A stretch of DNA of 64,000 nucleotides from Ailanthus altissimus. Lineage: Eukaryota; Streptophyta; Magnoliopsida; Sapindales; Simaroubaceae. Below the pieces are notes generated by a model, which worked only from the letters and a program-made list of their open reading frames with translations, was not told the DNA's origin and did no database searches. The stretch spans positions 5,518,001 to 5,582,000 of the forward strand of contig OX327704.1 of the NCBI GenBank assembly GCA_946807835.1, read 5' to 3'. Positions 23,677 to 35,879 of this stretch are shown here, one piece after another. The position numbers were made by a program, and so were the translations under genes. Each line of letters starts with the position of its first letter. The first letter of the stretch is position 1.

Positions 23677-25968
23677 TGTTAGAATTTGTACTCACGTGCC
23701 ATCCTATTGTTATATGAATATTTTATTTTAATATTTATACAATACATTATTTGTTCAATCGCTAATTATAATTATTAAATGGTTTAATGCTTATGACGCT
23801 ACAGACATTATATGATATAAAGTGGTTCAGATTTGATTTTAAAAAATTTAAATCAATGTTAAGAGTTAACATCACTGAAAACTATAAATGGTAAAGAGTT
23901 AGCATATTATAATAATTAATGAAGTCTAAAAGTTAGAACCTTATATGTAACAGTATAAAGATCTGAGAATACATTAGTAATATTATAGTTGCAAGAGTTG
24001 CAATGGGTGCTAAAAAATATTATTATGTAAGTCTATTCTTAAATTATATGTTCCTGGTCTTAATTCACCGATGCAGGTCTGTCGGTGAAATCTTTTTACA
24101 TAAACTAGTATATACTATACATAGATGGTCTAGATAGTTGTTCTTAACTGATTATGAGTTTACTGGAAGTTCGTATAGTATACATGTGTTCAGTAAGGAC
24201 TGAATATTGAACAGACTCAATAAGGACCCCAATAAACATCCCATGAAGCCATTAATGGAAAGTCCTCTCGAGTTAAATAGTATACATAGTCCTTTGACCT
24301 GAGTACTATGGTGAGCTTGTAAGTAATCCATCATACTTTGGCTCCACAAATATCACAGACCTTTCATGGTATGACCGCTGAGTGTCCTTGGGTATAGTCT
24401 GATGCTTATAGAGTCCGGAGTGTACAGATAGGAGATCCGTCAACTCATATGGATGAGTTATATATTTAGATGCTCAAAGATTATATCTTAGAAAGTCTTA
24501 TGGCCATAAGTAATAAACCCAGAAAAAAATTTTCCTACAGGGTTAAATAATATTGTAAAAGTGTTTGTATATATATTGTTTATTAAGATACGTGTCTGGA
24601 GATAAGTTCGTGGATGAGCACATAAGGATTTGACGGTAATGATCTATATCCCTGTTCTTGTAGGATATAATTAGCAGAAGGATTATACATATGAACTATG
24701 ACCTCAACTTATATGGTCTACTGCATTGATTTGTAATATCCATAATGTGTGTATGGGGTATTAATCTCGAACTCACAAAATAGTTCTGTTTGATAAATTG
24801 GGAGTGGATCTAGAGAGTCTCGCAATATGAAGTGTACTCATTGTGCACTAGAGCAGCGTACCGATTGAATAATTAGATCCAGAAAATTTCAACAAATCAA
24901 AAATTTACTTCGATTTTCCTCCGGTCGTGCACGTGTCAAGACTTAAGAGTTAAGTACATCAATTAGTTAACAATTAGTTGTTGACACATGGCACATTGTG
25001 GGTCAATTATTGTTTGACTTAGAAATTACCAAAATAACATTATTTATTGGATAAATAATATTATTATTTTATTTATTAAAATATTTATTGAATAAAATAA
25101 TAATAATATATGATATTATTATTTAATTGAAGTCAAACAATTCATTTTTTTATTTAAATTGGCACATGTTTCTACTATGATTTAATAAAATTAAATCATT
25201 TATTTACTATTGATTAAATATTAAAATAAGAGTAAATGGGTAGCACTTGTAAATGATAGGCCTTAAATGTCACTTGTAAAGGAGAAAGAGTTTCTCATTT
25301 GGCCAAAATTTTGGCTAAGTTCATTCAAATTATTTTTATTTTATTTTTATTTTGTTTATTATAAACAATGATAAATAAATTACTAATGAAAAATATTGAC
25401 CATAATAATATATACTATTATGTGAGTAAATAGAGTAAAAATGATAAATAAATAAGAGCAATATGTTGCTCCATATTGAAGGGTGAAAAATTGACTAAGG
25501 ATTAGTAGAAGTTGTAGAGAGAATTGAATATGTTAAGTGTTAGAAATTCTCTCAAGTGTTTGAGAGCACCAAAAAAAAAAAAACATTCATTCCATTTTCT
25601 CTTTTATTTTTGGTCACCCATATTATAAGGTAGAAATAAGGATTTTAAGAGTTAAATCATTTGTTAGAAAAGCTGTTATTCTAGCTTTTCTAAGCTTACC
25701 GTGTTAAGGAACTAGAATTGTGAATAAGTTTCTTCAAGGCAGATACTCCGGTTCAACCAAATATCAAAGGCTTATCAAAGTAATAAATTCTCAATCTTTA
25801 TGTAGCTTATATTTATTAGATAAAATGTAAAACTTATTTGTGTTTATCATTAGGAAATTAGTATTTCGCTCATCTGCTACCCATATATATATATATATGA
25901 TACGTATGCCTATTTGAATGATAGACACAAACTCACATGCTTACATCTTAAGTTTAAAATCACTCACA
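23677..25968 (+). mobile_element. Solo-LTR-like element, copy 3
   Basis: Bounded by TG (TGTTAGAATTTG at 23677) and CA (25967-25968). Perfect 5-bp target duplications TTAAT flank it at 23672-23676 and 25969-25973. The length is 2292 bp. It is opposite in orientation to copies 1 and 2. The block at about 24130-24460 is the conserved core. No ORF above background; the short ORF at 24152-24349 on the minus strand lies within the core and is not conserved as protein. It sits between the copia 3' LTR and the copia coding region. Confidence 0.88.
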
Positions 25969-26560
25969 TTAATAACAGAAAAATTATGTTTCATGTAGTC
26001 ACATCTTTTAAAAGAAATGATAGTCCATAAATAGCATCTTAAAAAAGTTATCCAATCCGATATGATCTTATTATTGGACTATGATGATCTATATGTTAAA
26101 CTCAACAACATAAAACCATTCATAATCACAAATACTAATAATCATATCAACATAGGTCGTAAACCCAGTAGTGTAGTAAAAAAATCAATGCCAACATGTG
26201 ATCATAATTAATATGCATTGTTTCTTATCATTCCTCGTTATAATTCTCAATAAAATCAAAATCAATATAAAATTGTAAATTTAATTTCTTAATCAAAATG
26301 AAATTGCCTGAATTTAACAAGTCATACATCATCAACAACTCAACATAAGATCTTAAAATAACTGTTATATATGACTTTCAAAAGTATACCACTGTACTTC
26401 TTAAGACACAATATCTTAAAATACTATATTGTCTATTCAATTCAAAAGAAGTAATATGCAATAATGATTATCATCATAATAAAGAATTCAATTTTATAAA
26501 ATGCATATTAATAGTGAGCACTGTTTGCACGACATAATAATCAAAATAAAGAAACATGCT
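25969..26560 (-). other. Ty1-copia 3' untranslated region
   Basis: Sequence between the solo-LTR insertion and the end of the copia pol remains, with no coding sense on either strand. It is assigned to the copia element by position. Confidence 0.4.
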
Positions 26561-28999
26561 TAAACTCATACTAAACCAAAGAATCAAAAGACTCAATGAC
26601 ACCTATATTCATAACATGTTCCTTAAATACTATGGGCCTTAAAATTTTGGTTAGGGGATCAATTGACATGGACTTTGTTCTTATATGCTCAATCAAAATA
26701 TCTCATTTCTTTACAAAGTCCTTGACTGTGAGGTACTTAATTTCAATATGCTTAAAACCACTACTGATCTTATTTTTCTTGGAATAAAATACAGCTGCAT
26801 TATTATCACAATAGATCATAATTGGTTGAAAGATGAAATCAATAATTTACAGCTCTAAGATCAAATTTCTTAGTCAAACAGCTTGAGAAGATGCACCATA
26901 ACAAGCTATAAACTCAGTGTACATAGTCGAGGATGTAGTTAGTCTCTGTTTAACACTTTTCTATAAAATGGCTCCACCAGTTAACATAAAGATAAATCAT
27001 GAAGTAGATTTGCGATTGTCTTGAACAACCACCAAAATTAGAGTTTAAATATCCAACTACCTCAAGATTATTAGCCCTCCTATACACAAGCATAAATTCC
27101 TTCGTTGTTTTGTAGATATATCATGACTTTTTTTGTAGCAACCCAATGATCATGCCCAGGGTTTGACAAATATCTACCAAGAACATTAACTATAAAGACG
27201 ATATCAGGTCTCATACATACTTATGCATACATCAGGTTACTAATTACACTAGCATAAAGAACGGTCTTCATAGCTTCCTTTTCCAAATTATTCTTAAGAC
27301 ATTGTTAAATGCTGAGTTTATCTCATTTTACTACAAGTACCTCACTTGTATTGCACGTCTGCATATTGATCCTTTTAAGCACACGATGAATATAGGCTCT
27401 TTTGAGATAGTCTTAAGATGTTTCAAGATTTGTCACGATAAATCTCAATGCCCAAAACAAAGGATGTTTCACCGAGATCCTTCATGAAAAAATTAGCATA
27501 CAAAAGGCACTTACTATTATTCAAGAGATTTACATCACTATTAGCAAGCAAGATATCATCAACATAGAGCATCATAAAAATGAACTTATTCCCATTAGTC
27601 TTCATGTATACGCATTAATCAAACTTATACTCTACAAAAGCAGAAAAGGTTACCACTTTGTCAAATTTCAAGTACCACTGACGGAAGCTTGGTTGAGACC
27701 ATAAATAGACCTTGTCAATCTACATACCATGTTCTCTTTTCTATTTTCTTCAAATCCTTTAGGTTAAGACATGTAAACTTCCTTACTCAAATCTCCATTG
27801 AGAAATGTCGTCTTAATATCCATCTGGTGAAACTTTAAATCGAAATGAGCTACCAATACCATAATTAACCTAAAGGAGACTTTGGCGGAAACTAGTGAAA
27901 ATGTCTCTTTGAAATCAATGCCTTCTCACTGTGTATATCCTTTTGCAACCAATTAAACCTTGAACTTTCAATGTTTCCTTTGTTGTCTCTCCTGGTCTTG
28001 AATATCCATTTACACCTTACTCGTTTATATCCTTTTAAAAGATCCACAAGTTTCCAAACATCATTATCAGACATAGATTGCATCTTACTTCTCATGACAA
28101 GTAACCATTCACTTACCTGATCATTATTGAGAGCTTTACGATAAGTTATTAGGTTCATCTCTTTCTCAATATCGTACCTCTATCTTCAAGATAAACATAA
28201 TAGTCATTAGAAATAGCAACCCTTCTTATTCTTTACAATCTTCTCACTTATACTTCAAAAGAATACTCATTTATGGGCTCATTGGTCAAAGAAATCTTAT
28301 CTATGATATGAGTTTCTTCAGTAGCAAGAGGATTAATAGTATCAACGCCCTGATAAATCCCATAATCAATTATTGCACCCTCAGGATTAATATATAAAGC
28401 AAACAATGGTAAAGAAATAATATCATAAGGTTCTACTCTTTTATAAGACTGAGAGAAAATTTCTTCAGCAACTCTAACTCTATAAATTTTGCCACCTGAG
28501 ATTCAACAATTTTAGTGCTACGACTCAAACAATAAAATTTATATCTTTTTTAGTGACTAGGATACCAAATAAAATAACATTTAGCTGTTCTTGAATTTGT
28601 CTTCTTTAAAGAATAATCATAGATTTTTACCTCAGCTAGACACCCTCATACTTTGAAGTGATTCAAACTAGGTTTCTGTCTATCCATAGTTCAAATGGTG
28701 TCTTAGGCACTGACTTACTAGGAATACGATTCAGAATATAGGTAGCTATTTTTATGGCTTCACCCCACAAGTATTGTAGCAACTTATATTTGCTCGTCAT
28801 ACTCTTTTTCATTTTCATAAGGGTACGGTTGCCTCTCTCTACCATGATATTCTATTCAAGACTTTTAGGCATAGTATATTGAGCAACAATACTATTATCC
28901 TATAAGTACCTTGTAAATGGATCAATCTATTGACCGACATTACCATGCTTTTTATAATATTCACCACCACAATTAGATCTTACAATCTTGATGACTTTC
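26561..28999 (-). pseudogene. Ty1-copia pol remnant: integrase 3' part, RT, RNase H
   Basis: Read on the minus strand from right to left, the first segment is the second half of the integrase core (SNCGGEYY near 28960; VERGNRTLMKMKKSM and ATYILNRIPSKS at 28663-28845). Next is the RT start (EWLLVMRSKMQSM, WKLVDL, KWIFKTRRDN at 27892-28158), then the catalytic segment FMMLYVDDILLA (about 27560) with the copia-type YVDD. RNase H fragments, including DNRKSTSW and FMLTGGA, lie around 26950-27030. Many stops and frameshifts are present. The coding sense stops at 28999, exactly where the gypsy-type element is inserted, and resumes at 38941. Confidence 0.9.
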
Positions 29000-30428
29000 T
29001 AATAAAGGCAAATTTGTGATATATTTTCTTATATTTGTATTCTGATATTTTGTTATTTTATGAGAATAGGTGGCTATTTATGGGCATTATTGTTATTTAT
29101 AGGGATTTGAATAAAACTTAAAGTAAAGATACAAAAAGAGCAAAAATAGGGACTAAAATGTAAAGTTTTCAAAGTATGAGTCCATTGCCCCGGCGCCACG
29201 AAGATTTTTGCCCCAGTGTTGGAACAAGGATCGAAATAAGAAAATAAAAAAAGACGACCTATTTAAGTCACAACTGGCGCCCTAGCACCAAACCTTCAAC
29301 GCGCCAACGGCAGACGAGCGCCAAAATTCCACCACTGAAGTGGTGAGGCTTATTACACGCAACGCCCCAATGACAGCATCCAGTGCCCCATCGGTAGTGC
29401 GAGTCCTAGTTCAATGAGAATTGAGATTTTCAAGCTCATATCAATCCCTATAAATGGCCACTTGACCCCAGACTTTAAAAAATACCTGAGAACAATTTAA
29501 GAACACCAAGAATACAGAGCACAAGTATTAGAGAGCAATAAAAGTTTAATTGAAGCAACCTTAGAGAGAGATTCAAGGCGTTCTTCGGCATCAAGAGTTT
29601 CTTAGGTAGCATAATCAAGAGCAATTCGACGTCTATATCGATTTGCTATTGATTGTATCATGATTTATTATTATTTTTACTACTGCTCTCTTGTAGCCAT
29701 GAACTAAATTTATTTTCTAGGGTTAATACTTAAACTCAATATGTGTGCTTAATTATCATATCTTTTTAATATTTAATAAACTTAGTCCTTTGTTATTTAA
29801 ATTACTTGATCTTAATGCTTCATTATATCTAACCAATATATGGTGAATGAATTAGTAATATTTTGATAAACTCAGAAGAAGAATTATAATATTTAGACTT
29901 AAGTAATTTGATGCATGATTGTAGAGTAACATTCAATGTTGCATATGCAAGTTTCAATTTATGATATAAATATACCTAATTGGCATGTATGATCAATAAA
30001 ACTTAATCTTAATGAATCTTAATTTATTACAAGTACTATAGGTATTTGATAAATTAAGGTATACTTGCATGACCTTCGAAGATGCTTATGAATACATTAG
30101 TATCTTGATCAATAACAAATACTAAGGGAGTTAAATATTAGATGATTAATCATTAGAAAACATATTAAGGGATAGTATTAATCCTAGGTTTTCTTTACAT
30201 TGCTATCACCTAATTCTCTTTGCATTGTGTTATTGTTTTTATATTTTCTACATTCATTCTTAGATTTTTATTTTTCTGAATAATTATTAGAATGACAAAA
30301 TTTTAGTACTTTGTTAAAATGTAGAAATTATCCCTATGGGTTCGACATCCAACTTATTAAATCCCTTTATTACTTGTTACAATAGTGTATACTTGCGCTT
30401 AATTATAAGATATAGAATTATCGCATCA
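29000..30428 (+). repeat. Athila-like element, 5' LTR (1429 bp)
   Basis: Starts TAATAAAGGC (terminal TG mutated to TA; the right LTR keeps TGATAAGGGC) and ends TCGCATCA. It matches 37508-38935 along the whole length with scattered substitutions and small indels. A GC-rich section with repeated GCGCC-like motifs lies at about 29190-29410, in contrast to the AT-rich remainder. Confidence 0.92.
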
Positions 30429-30434
30429 AGTTTT

Positions 30435-30452
30435 TGGCGCCATTGCCGAGGA
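30435..30452 (+). other. Primer-binding site, tRNA-Asp type
   Basis: TGGCGCCATTGCCGAGGA lies seven bases after the end of the 5' LTR. It resembles the TGGCGCCGTTGCCGGGGA consensus used by Athila and related gypsy elements, with two changes. Confidence 0.8.
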
Positions 30453-30552
30453 TAATTATCTACTTTTTCGCCAATATTAATACCAAGCTTTCTAGTTTTT
30501 ACTTCAGATTTTATTTTCTTAATTTAGTTTTACTTACTTTCTTTCGAGGTAT

Positions 30553-32600
30553 ATGCGAAGATCGAAAAATGATGACTTGATTGCATTTGATCCAGAAATA
30601 GAAAGAACTTTAAGAAGAATTAGAATATGGCCAAATTAAGTCAACACCATAAAAGATCAAGTGCCAATTGCACCCAACAATGAAGTAAGACCACTAAGGG
30701 AATATGTTGTTCCCTAGTCAATGAAATCCATTCAAAGATCTACTATTTAAGCTAATAACTTCGAGATCAAGCCAAACATGATTCAAATGCTCAAAGATTT
30801 GGTACAATTTAGTAGATTGCCCAATGACGATCCAAACATGCACATCATCAACTTCTTAAAGATATATGACACTTTTAAGTACAATAAGGTGTCCGATGAT
30901 GCAATTCGACTAAGATTGTTTCCCTTTTCCTTGAGAGATAAAGCAAAAAGTTGGCTGCTATCACTTTCATTTAGATCCATAGCTACATGGATGATCTTGC
31001 ACAAAAGTTCCTCGTCAAATTCTTTCCACCTGCTAAAACTACCAAGATGAGGAACGACATCACATCATTCCTACAACTAGATGGAGAATCTTTTTATGAG
31101 GCATGAGAGAGATACAAAGATATACAAAGAAAATGTCCTCATCATGGAGTTCCGAAATGGTTGCTTGTCAAATATTCTATAATGGATTAGCTGGTCAATT
31201 CAGAACAATAGTAAATGCTACAACTAGAGGAGCACTCATGAACAAATCCACTCATAAATAAATTCTTTCCACCTACTAAAACTATCAAGATGAGGAACGA
31301 CATCACATCATTCCTACAACTAGATGGAGAATCTCTTTATGAGGCATAGAAGAGATACAAAGATATGCAAAGAAAATGTCCTCATTATAGAGTTTTAAAG
31401 TGGTTGCTTGTCAAACATTCTACAATGGATTAGCTAGTTAATTCAGAACGATAGTAGATGCTGCAGCTGGAGGAGCACTAATGAATAAATCCACTGATAA
31501 AGCATATGATCTACTAGATGAGATAGGGTCCAATGCCTATCAATGGCCCACCGAAAGGTCAACCACAAGAAAGATCGCTGGATTACATAAAGTAGACACT
31601 TTGACCATATTATCTACCCAAGTCAACCTCTTGACCAAGCAATTAAGCAACTTAGGAGTTAATGTCGTCAAGAGTCAACCCATCACTTGTGATTTCTGTG
31701 GAGACAACCACATTAATGGGCAATGCATGGAAAAAAAATACAATATATAAGAAATTTCAACCGCAACAACCTCAATTCAAATTTTTACAATCTTGGATAG
31801 AGAAATCACCCTAACTTCTCATGGGGCAACAATAATCAAGGACAGCATTCCAAAGCTCCTTCTGGCTTTCAACCGCAAATCCAACTAGAGAAAAAACCAA
31901 ACATTGAAGACATGCTCTTACAATTTATGAAGAGAACAGATGCACTTTTTCAAAGTCAAGCAACTTCATTTAGAGCCTTGAAGAATCAAGTAAGAACCTT
32001 GATTGCCTCCTAGGAACCTTACCAAGCAATGAACAATTGCCCCCTAGGAACCTTACCAAGCAACACCGAAGTCAATCCAAAAGGAAATGTAAAGCAGTGC
32101 TAAGCCATCTCCCTAAGAAGTGGTAAAATCGTACATGACAACATACCTCAACCACAACTTTTAGAGATGAAGGAGAAGGAAAAAGAAATAGTGGTTCAGC
32201 AAGATGATGTACAACCATATAGAGCACCTATACTATTTTCTCAGAGATTACAGCAACTAAGAAGTTAAGAGAAAAGTGATGAAACAAAGAAAAGCATAGA
32301 AACTGGTATTCAAGTACAAGAATAGAAAAGTAAAAGTGCAACAGAAGATACTAGTAGCAACCCACAGAAGCAAGCCACACAATCATTCACTCCACCACCT
32401 CCATTTCCTCAGAGGTTGCAAAAAAAGAAACTAGATAAGCAATTCTCTAAATTTTTGATATTTTAAAGAAATTACATATAAATCTTCCCTTTGCAGATGC
32501 ACTGGAGCAAATGCTGAACTATGTAAGATTCATAAAGGACATCCTATCAAAAAAGAGAAGAATATATGACTTTGAGACTGTAGCCCTAACAGAGGAGTAT
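30553..32600 (+). pseudogene. Athila-like gag remnant
   Basis: Begins MRRSKNDDLIAFDPEIERTLRR. It includes the gag core at 30778-30990 (NFLKIYDTFKYNKVSDDAIRLRLFPFSLRDKAKSWL, typical retrotransposon gag with the LRLFPFSL.DKA.WL signature). Later it has LDEIGSNAYQWPTER (31508) and a CCHC zinc knuckle CDFCGDNHINGQC (31688-31726). Stops occur throughout. A 242-bp tandem duplication (31018-31259 and 31260-31501) repeats part of the gag frame. The tail is rich in K/Q/E and ends near FETVALTEEYSVILVKKL at 32570-32623, where the solo LTR is inserted. Confidence 0.85.
31018..31501 (+). repeat. 242-bp tandem duplication in gag
   Basis: The unit beginning AAATTCTTTCCACC starts at 31018 and again at 31260; the two copies differ at about a tenth of positions by eye. 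242 is not a multiple of three, so the duplication shifts the gag frame. Confidence 0.92.
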
Positions 32601-32803
32601 AGCGTCATCCTTGTTAAGAAGCTTGATAAGACGTAATTGTATAAACTATTTTATCTTTCTAACTTGATATTTGTTCAATTTATCTCAATAATTGGGCTAT
32701 TTATGCATATTAATGTTGTTTTATAGGTTGAGGCATTATCGGAGCAAAAATACCAGAAAACGGACGCAAAATGGAGCATTAGAGATAAAAATACGAATGG
32801 AGG

Positions 32804-32854
32804 CACTGTTGCTACAGTGGCACTGTTGCTACAGTACCACTGTTTGCTACAGTG
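32804..32854. repeat. Three tandem hairpins, CACTGT...ACAGTG
   Basis: CACTGTTGCTACAGTG at 32804-32819, the same with a final A at 32821-32836, and CACTGTTTGCTACAGTG at 32838-32854. Each is a 6-bp stem with a 4-5 base loop. A GC-rich island (three GCGCCGC-type motifs, 32855-32920) follows directly. Confidence 0.9.
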
Positions 32855-33259
32855 CAGCGCCGCGGCACTGGATTTCAGCGCCGCAGCGCCAATTGCAGAA
32901 AGTGAGCGCCGCGGCGCTGAATTCTGGACACTCCTTAAGGGCATTTTTGTCCTCTTTTTGCAACCCTACCTATATAAACACCCATTGTTTAGCCAAAGAA
33001 GAAGAGAGGGGAGTAGAGGCACGAAATTGAAAGGAGGAGAAGGCTTGAGCTCAAATTGAAGGAGAAGAAATGATGTCTCCAAGGTTTCATGTGCATCATT
33101 GAAGACAATTGAAGAATTGAAACCTTGGAGACATCCCAAATTCGGTTTTCCCTTTCCTTTTCTTTGTTTTTATCCTTTGTTGTCATTTCAATTATGAATA
33201 TTAGTTTTAATGAGATGTATCTATGGATGGTTGGATAATTATAGTTATGGTTGGATTTT

Positions 33260-34690
33260 CATGTGATTAAACTTGATTCCAAGGATTGATGTAGTTTTAT
33301 TAATATTATGTTTGGATGATTTAGTATAAATTCGTGTAATTCATTTATGTTTCTTTATGCTTAATGCTTCCAATTGATTGATAAATGAATTGGTTGTTGT
33401 GAATGTATGGATTTATGCTTGAAAGAGATTGATCCATTTATAGGATTTGGGAGAAACATAGCTTTAGGTTGCTATTGAGTTGAAAGGCCAATAACACCTA
33501 GGTAATCTTCATGATCTTCCTTAGGATTTTCATGAGGTGCACTCCAAGTGTTTGATTAAATGCGTGACAGGCGCAAACTCTTTGGGGTGTGCTATTATGC
33601 CTAGGGTTACATATGGTGCTCTCCGTTTTAAAGTGTTTGATAAACGTGACAGGCCAAACTCTTTAGGGTGTATCATTATGTCTAGAATTTCATTTGATGA
33701 AGTGACAGTGATAATGAAATTAATCCTTGGGGTAGTCATTTAAGGGTAGCTTAATGCGTGTATATATAACAGGTTAGATAGACATATCAACTTGACTATG
33801 TATGCATAGTATCTCATTCGAACTCGAAAGATAGAATGAGATTAGTCTTAAGCCCTTGATTAATGAATTGAACAAATTTGCTAAAGAAGAAGAACATAGG
33901 AAGAATAGAATGAAATCAATGTTTAGGATCCCATTTGTATAGAATTCGCCATATCGCAAGATTATCATTTTGTTGTAGATTGTAGGTTCTAGGCCTTAAT
34001 GGAACTTTATTGAACTTTATGTGTTGAAGTTGTTATGTGATTAATAGTTATCTTGTGTTATTCGTTTATGCTTTTTATGCGCTTCATGCTTCTAATTGCA
34101 TTGAAAAATGGATTGGATGAATTAAACATTTGGGTTATGTGCTTGACAAAGTTTAATCCATATGTCGATCGTAAAAAGCATAGCTTTGAGTTTGTTAAGT
34201 TGAGAGACTAATGAACTTAGGTAATCATCATGATCTTTCTTAGGATTTGTATGAGGTGCATTCCAAGTGTTTGATTAAATGCGTGACAGGCGCAAACTCT
34301 TTGGGGTGTGCTATTATGCCTAGGGTTACATGTGGTGCTCTCTGTTTTAAAGTGTTTGATAAGCGTGACAGGCCAAACTCTTTAGGGTGTGTCATTATGT
34401 CTAGAGTTTCATTTGATGAAGTGACAGTGATAATGAAATAAATCCTTGGGGTAGTCATTTATGGGTTGCGTAATGCATGTTTATGTAAACAAGTTAGATA
34501 GACATATCAACTTGAATATATATGCATAGTATCTCATTCGCACTCGAAAGATGGAATGAGATTAATCATACACCCTGGATTAATGAATGCATAAATTGGT
34601 TGTTGATTACTAATGACAAAGACCATAGGAACAATATAGAGAAATCAAGTCTCTAGAGCCCCATTGCCATAGATATCTCTTTTCCTTTAT
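33260..34690. repeat. Tandem duplication of about 719 bp inside the solo LTR
   Basis: The sequence around 33537-33840 (with 'tgcgtgacaggcgcaaactc' and 'tctcattcg') recurs 719 bp downstream at 34256-34560. Weaker similarity extends outward on both sides ('tagctttgagtt', 'taggtaatc.tcatgatctt'). The short ORFs in these units (33537-33743, 34247-34441) are near-identical only because of this duplication. Confidence 0.85.
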
Positions 34691-34904
34691 TTATCTAGCT
34701 AATTATATTTTAGTTGCTTTTAATTCAATAACTCACCTTGCCATTTAGATTAGCCTAAATAAAGTTAGGTTGCCAACATCATAGTACTTAGCATTAATTT
34801 AGGACACAATCCTCATGGGAACGATACTCTACACATCACTTTATTACTTGTTGCGATACGTGCACTTGCGTTAGTTTGTGTTATAGAAATCACACAACAA
34901 AGCT

Positions 34905-35570
34905 ACCTCCAAAACTTAAAGATTCTAGGAGCTTCACTATACCATGCTCAATTGGAAATTACAATTTTAGGAAGAAACTTTGTGATTTGGGAGCTAGCAT
35001 CAATCTTATGCCACTGTCTGTGTACAAAAAATTAGGACTGAGAAGTCAAACCAAAAAATATCACACTTCAGCTAACAGATCGTTTTCTCACATATCCCAA
35101 TAAATTAATTGAAGATGTGTTGGTTAAAGTTGATAAATTCATCTTCTTGCCAATTTCATTATTCTGGATATGGAAGAAGACAAAGAGATTTCTATCATCC
35201 TTGGAAGACCCTTCCTAGCCACTGGAAGAACAATCATTGATGTGCAAAAATGTGAGTTGACCATAAGGGTACAAGAGGACACAATCACTTTTAAGGTCTT
35301 CAAGGAGATCAAATTATCAGCTAAAAATGAAGATTATTTTTGCATTAATGTGGTGCACCCAAGCGTCAAGCAATCAAAGATATGGCGACATTGGATCCTC
35401 ACATCCAAAAAAGGACATTGAAGTATAGGAAGGCAAGAGACAAGAAGAAAAAGCAGCACCTCGATAAAGCAAGCAAAAAGAAAGAAAAAGAAGAGCTGCT
35501 TCCCCGGTCTAAGATTAATGTCTTTCCGAAGAGACACAAGGAGAATGCAACAAAAGATACTGCCTGAGGT
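34905..35570 (+). pseudogene. Athila-like protease remnant
   Basis: PPKLKDSRSFTIPC, then KKLCDLGASINLMPLSVYKKLGL (34975-35040), the retroviral-type aspartic protease motif with D-L/S-G-A as active site. After a frame break comes ISIILGRPFLATGRTIIDVQKCELTIRV (35188-35271), the usual C-terminal part of the protease in this family. It ends in a K/E-rich tail (about 35430-35560). No reverse transcriptase follows, where one would be expected. Confidence 0.88.
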
Positions 35571-35703
35571 TTAATTGCAAAAATATAGAAACCGAAAAAG
35601 AAGAAAGCTAACAAGATCACTTACACAAATGCTTCCATCAGCACCTTTGACCCACCATAAGAGAATAAGAAGCTCCGTCACACCGATGACATTAAATCAA
35701 GCA

Positions 35704-35704
35704 C

Positions 35705-35739
<35 letters not shown>

Positions 35740-35745
35740 ATAATA

Positions 35746-35812
<67 letters not shown>

Positions 35813-35865
35813 TATTATTATTATTATTATTGTTATTATTATTATTATTATTATCTTTTTTTTAG
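35704..35865. repeat. Compound microsatellite (GTA)n-(TTA)n
   Basis: About ten GTA units (35706-35738) pass into long interrupted runs of TTA/ATT up to about 35852, followed by a T run. It lies in the non-coding part of the Athila-like element. Confidence 0.97.
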
Positions 35866-35879
35866 CACCTTCAAAAAAA

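Larger units (their letters stand above)
32624..34899 (+). mobile_element. Solo LTR of a second gypsy family, inserted in the Athila-like element
   Basis: Bounded by TG (TGATAAGACG) and CA (CACACAACA). Perfect target duplications AAGCT flank it at 32619-32623 and 34900-34904. The interrupted reading resumes at 34905 as PPKLKDSRSFTIPC, the normal continuation in Athila-like polyproteins. The length is 2276 bp. Its 3' end ('tgttgcgatacgtgcacttgcg') is of gypsy LTR type. It contains a 719-bp tandem duplication, three tandem hairpins and a GC-rich island. Confidence 0.9.

Noticed and set aside
35575..35865. 96-codon ORF ending in long V, Y and L runs
   Set aside because: Translation of the (GTA)n/(TTA)n microsatellite.
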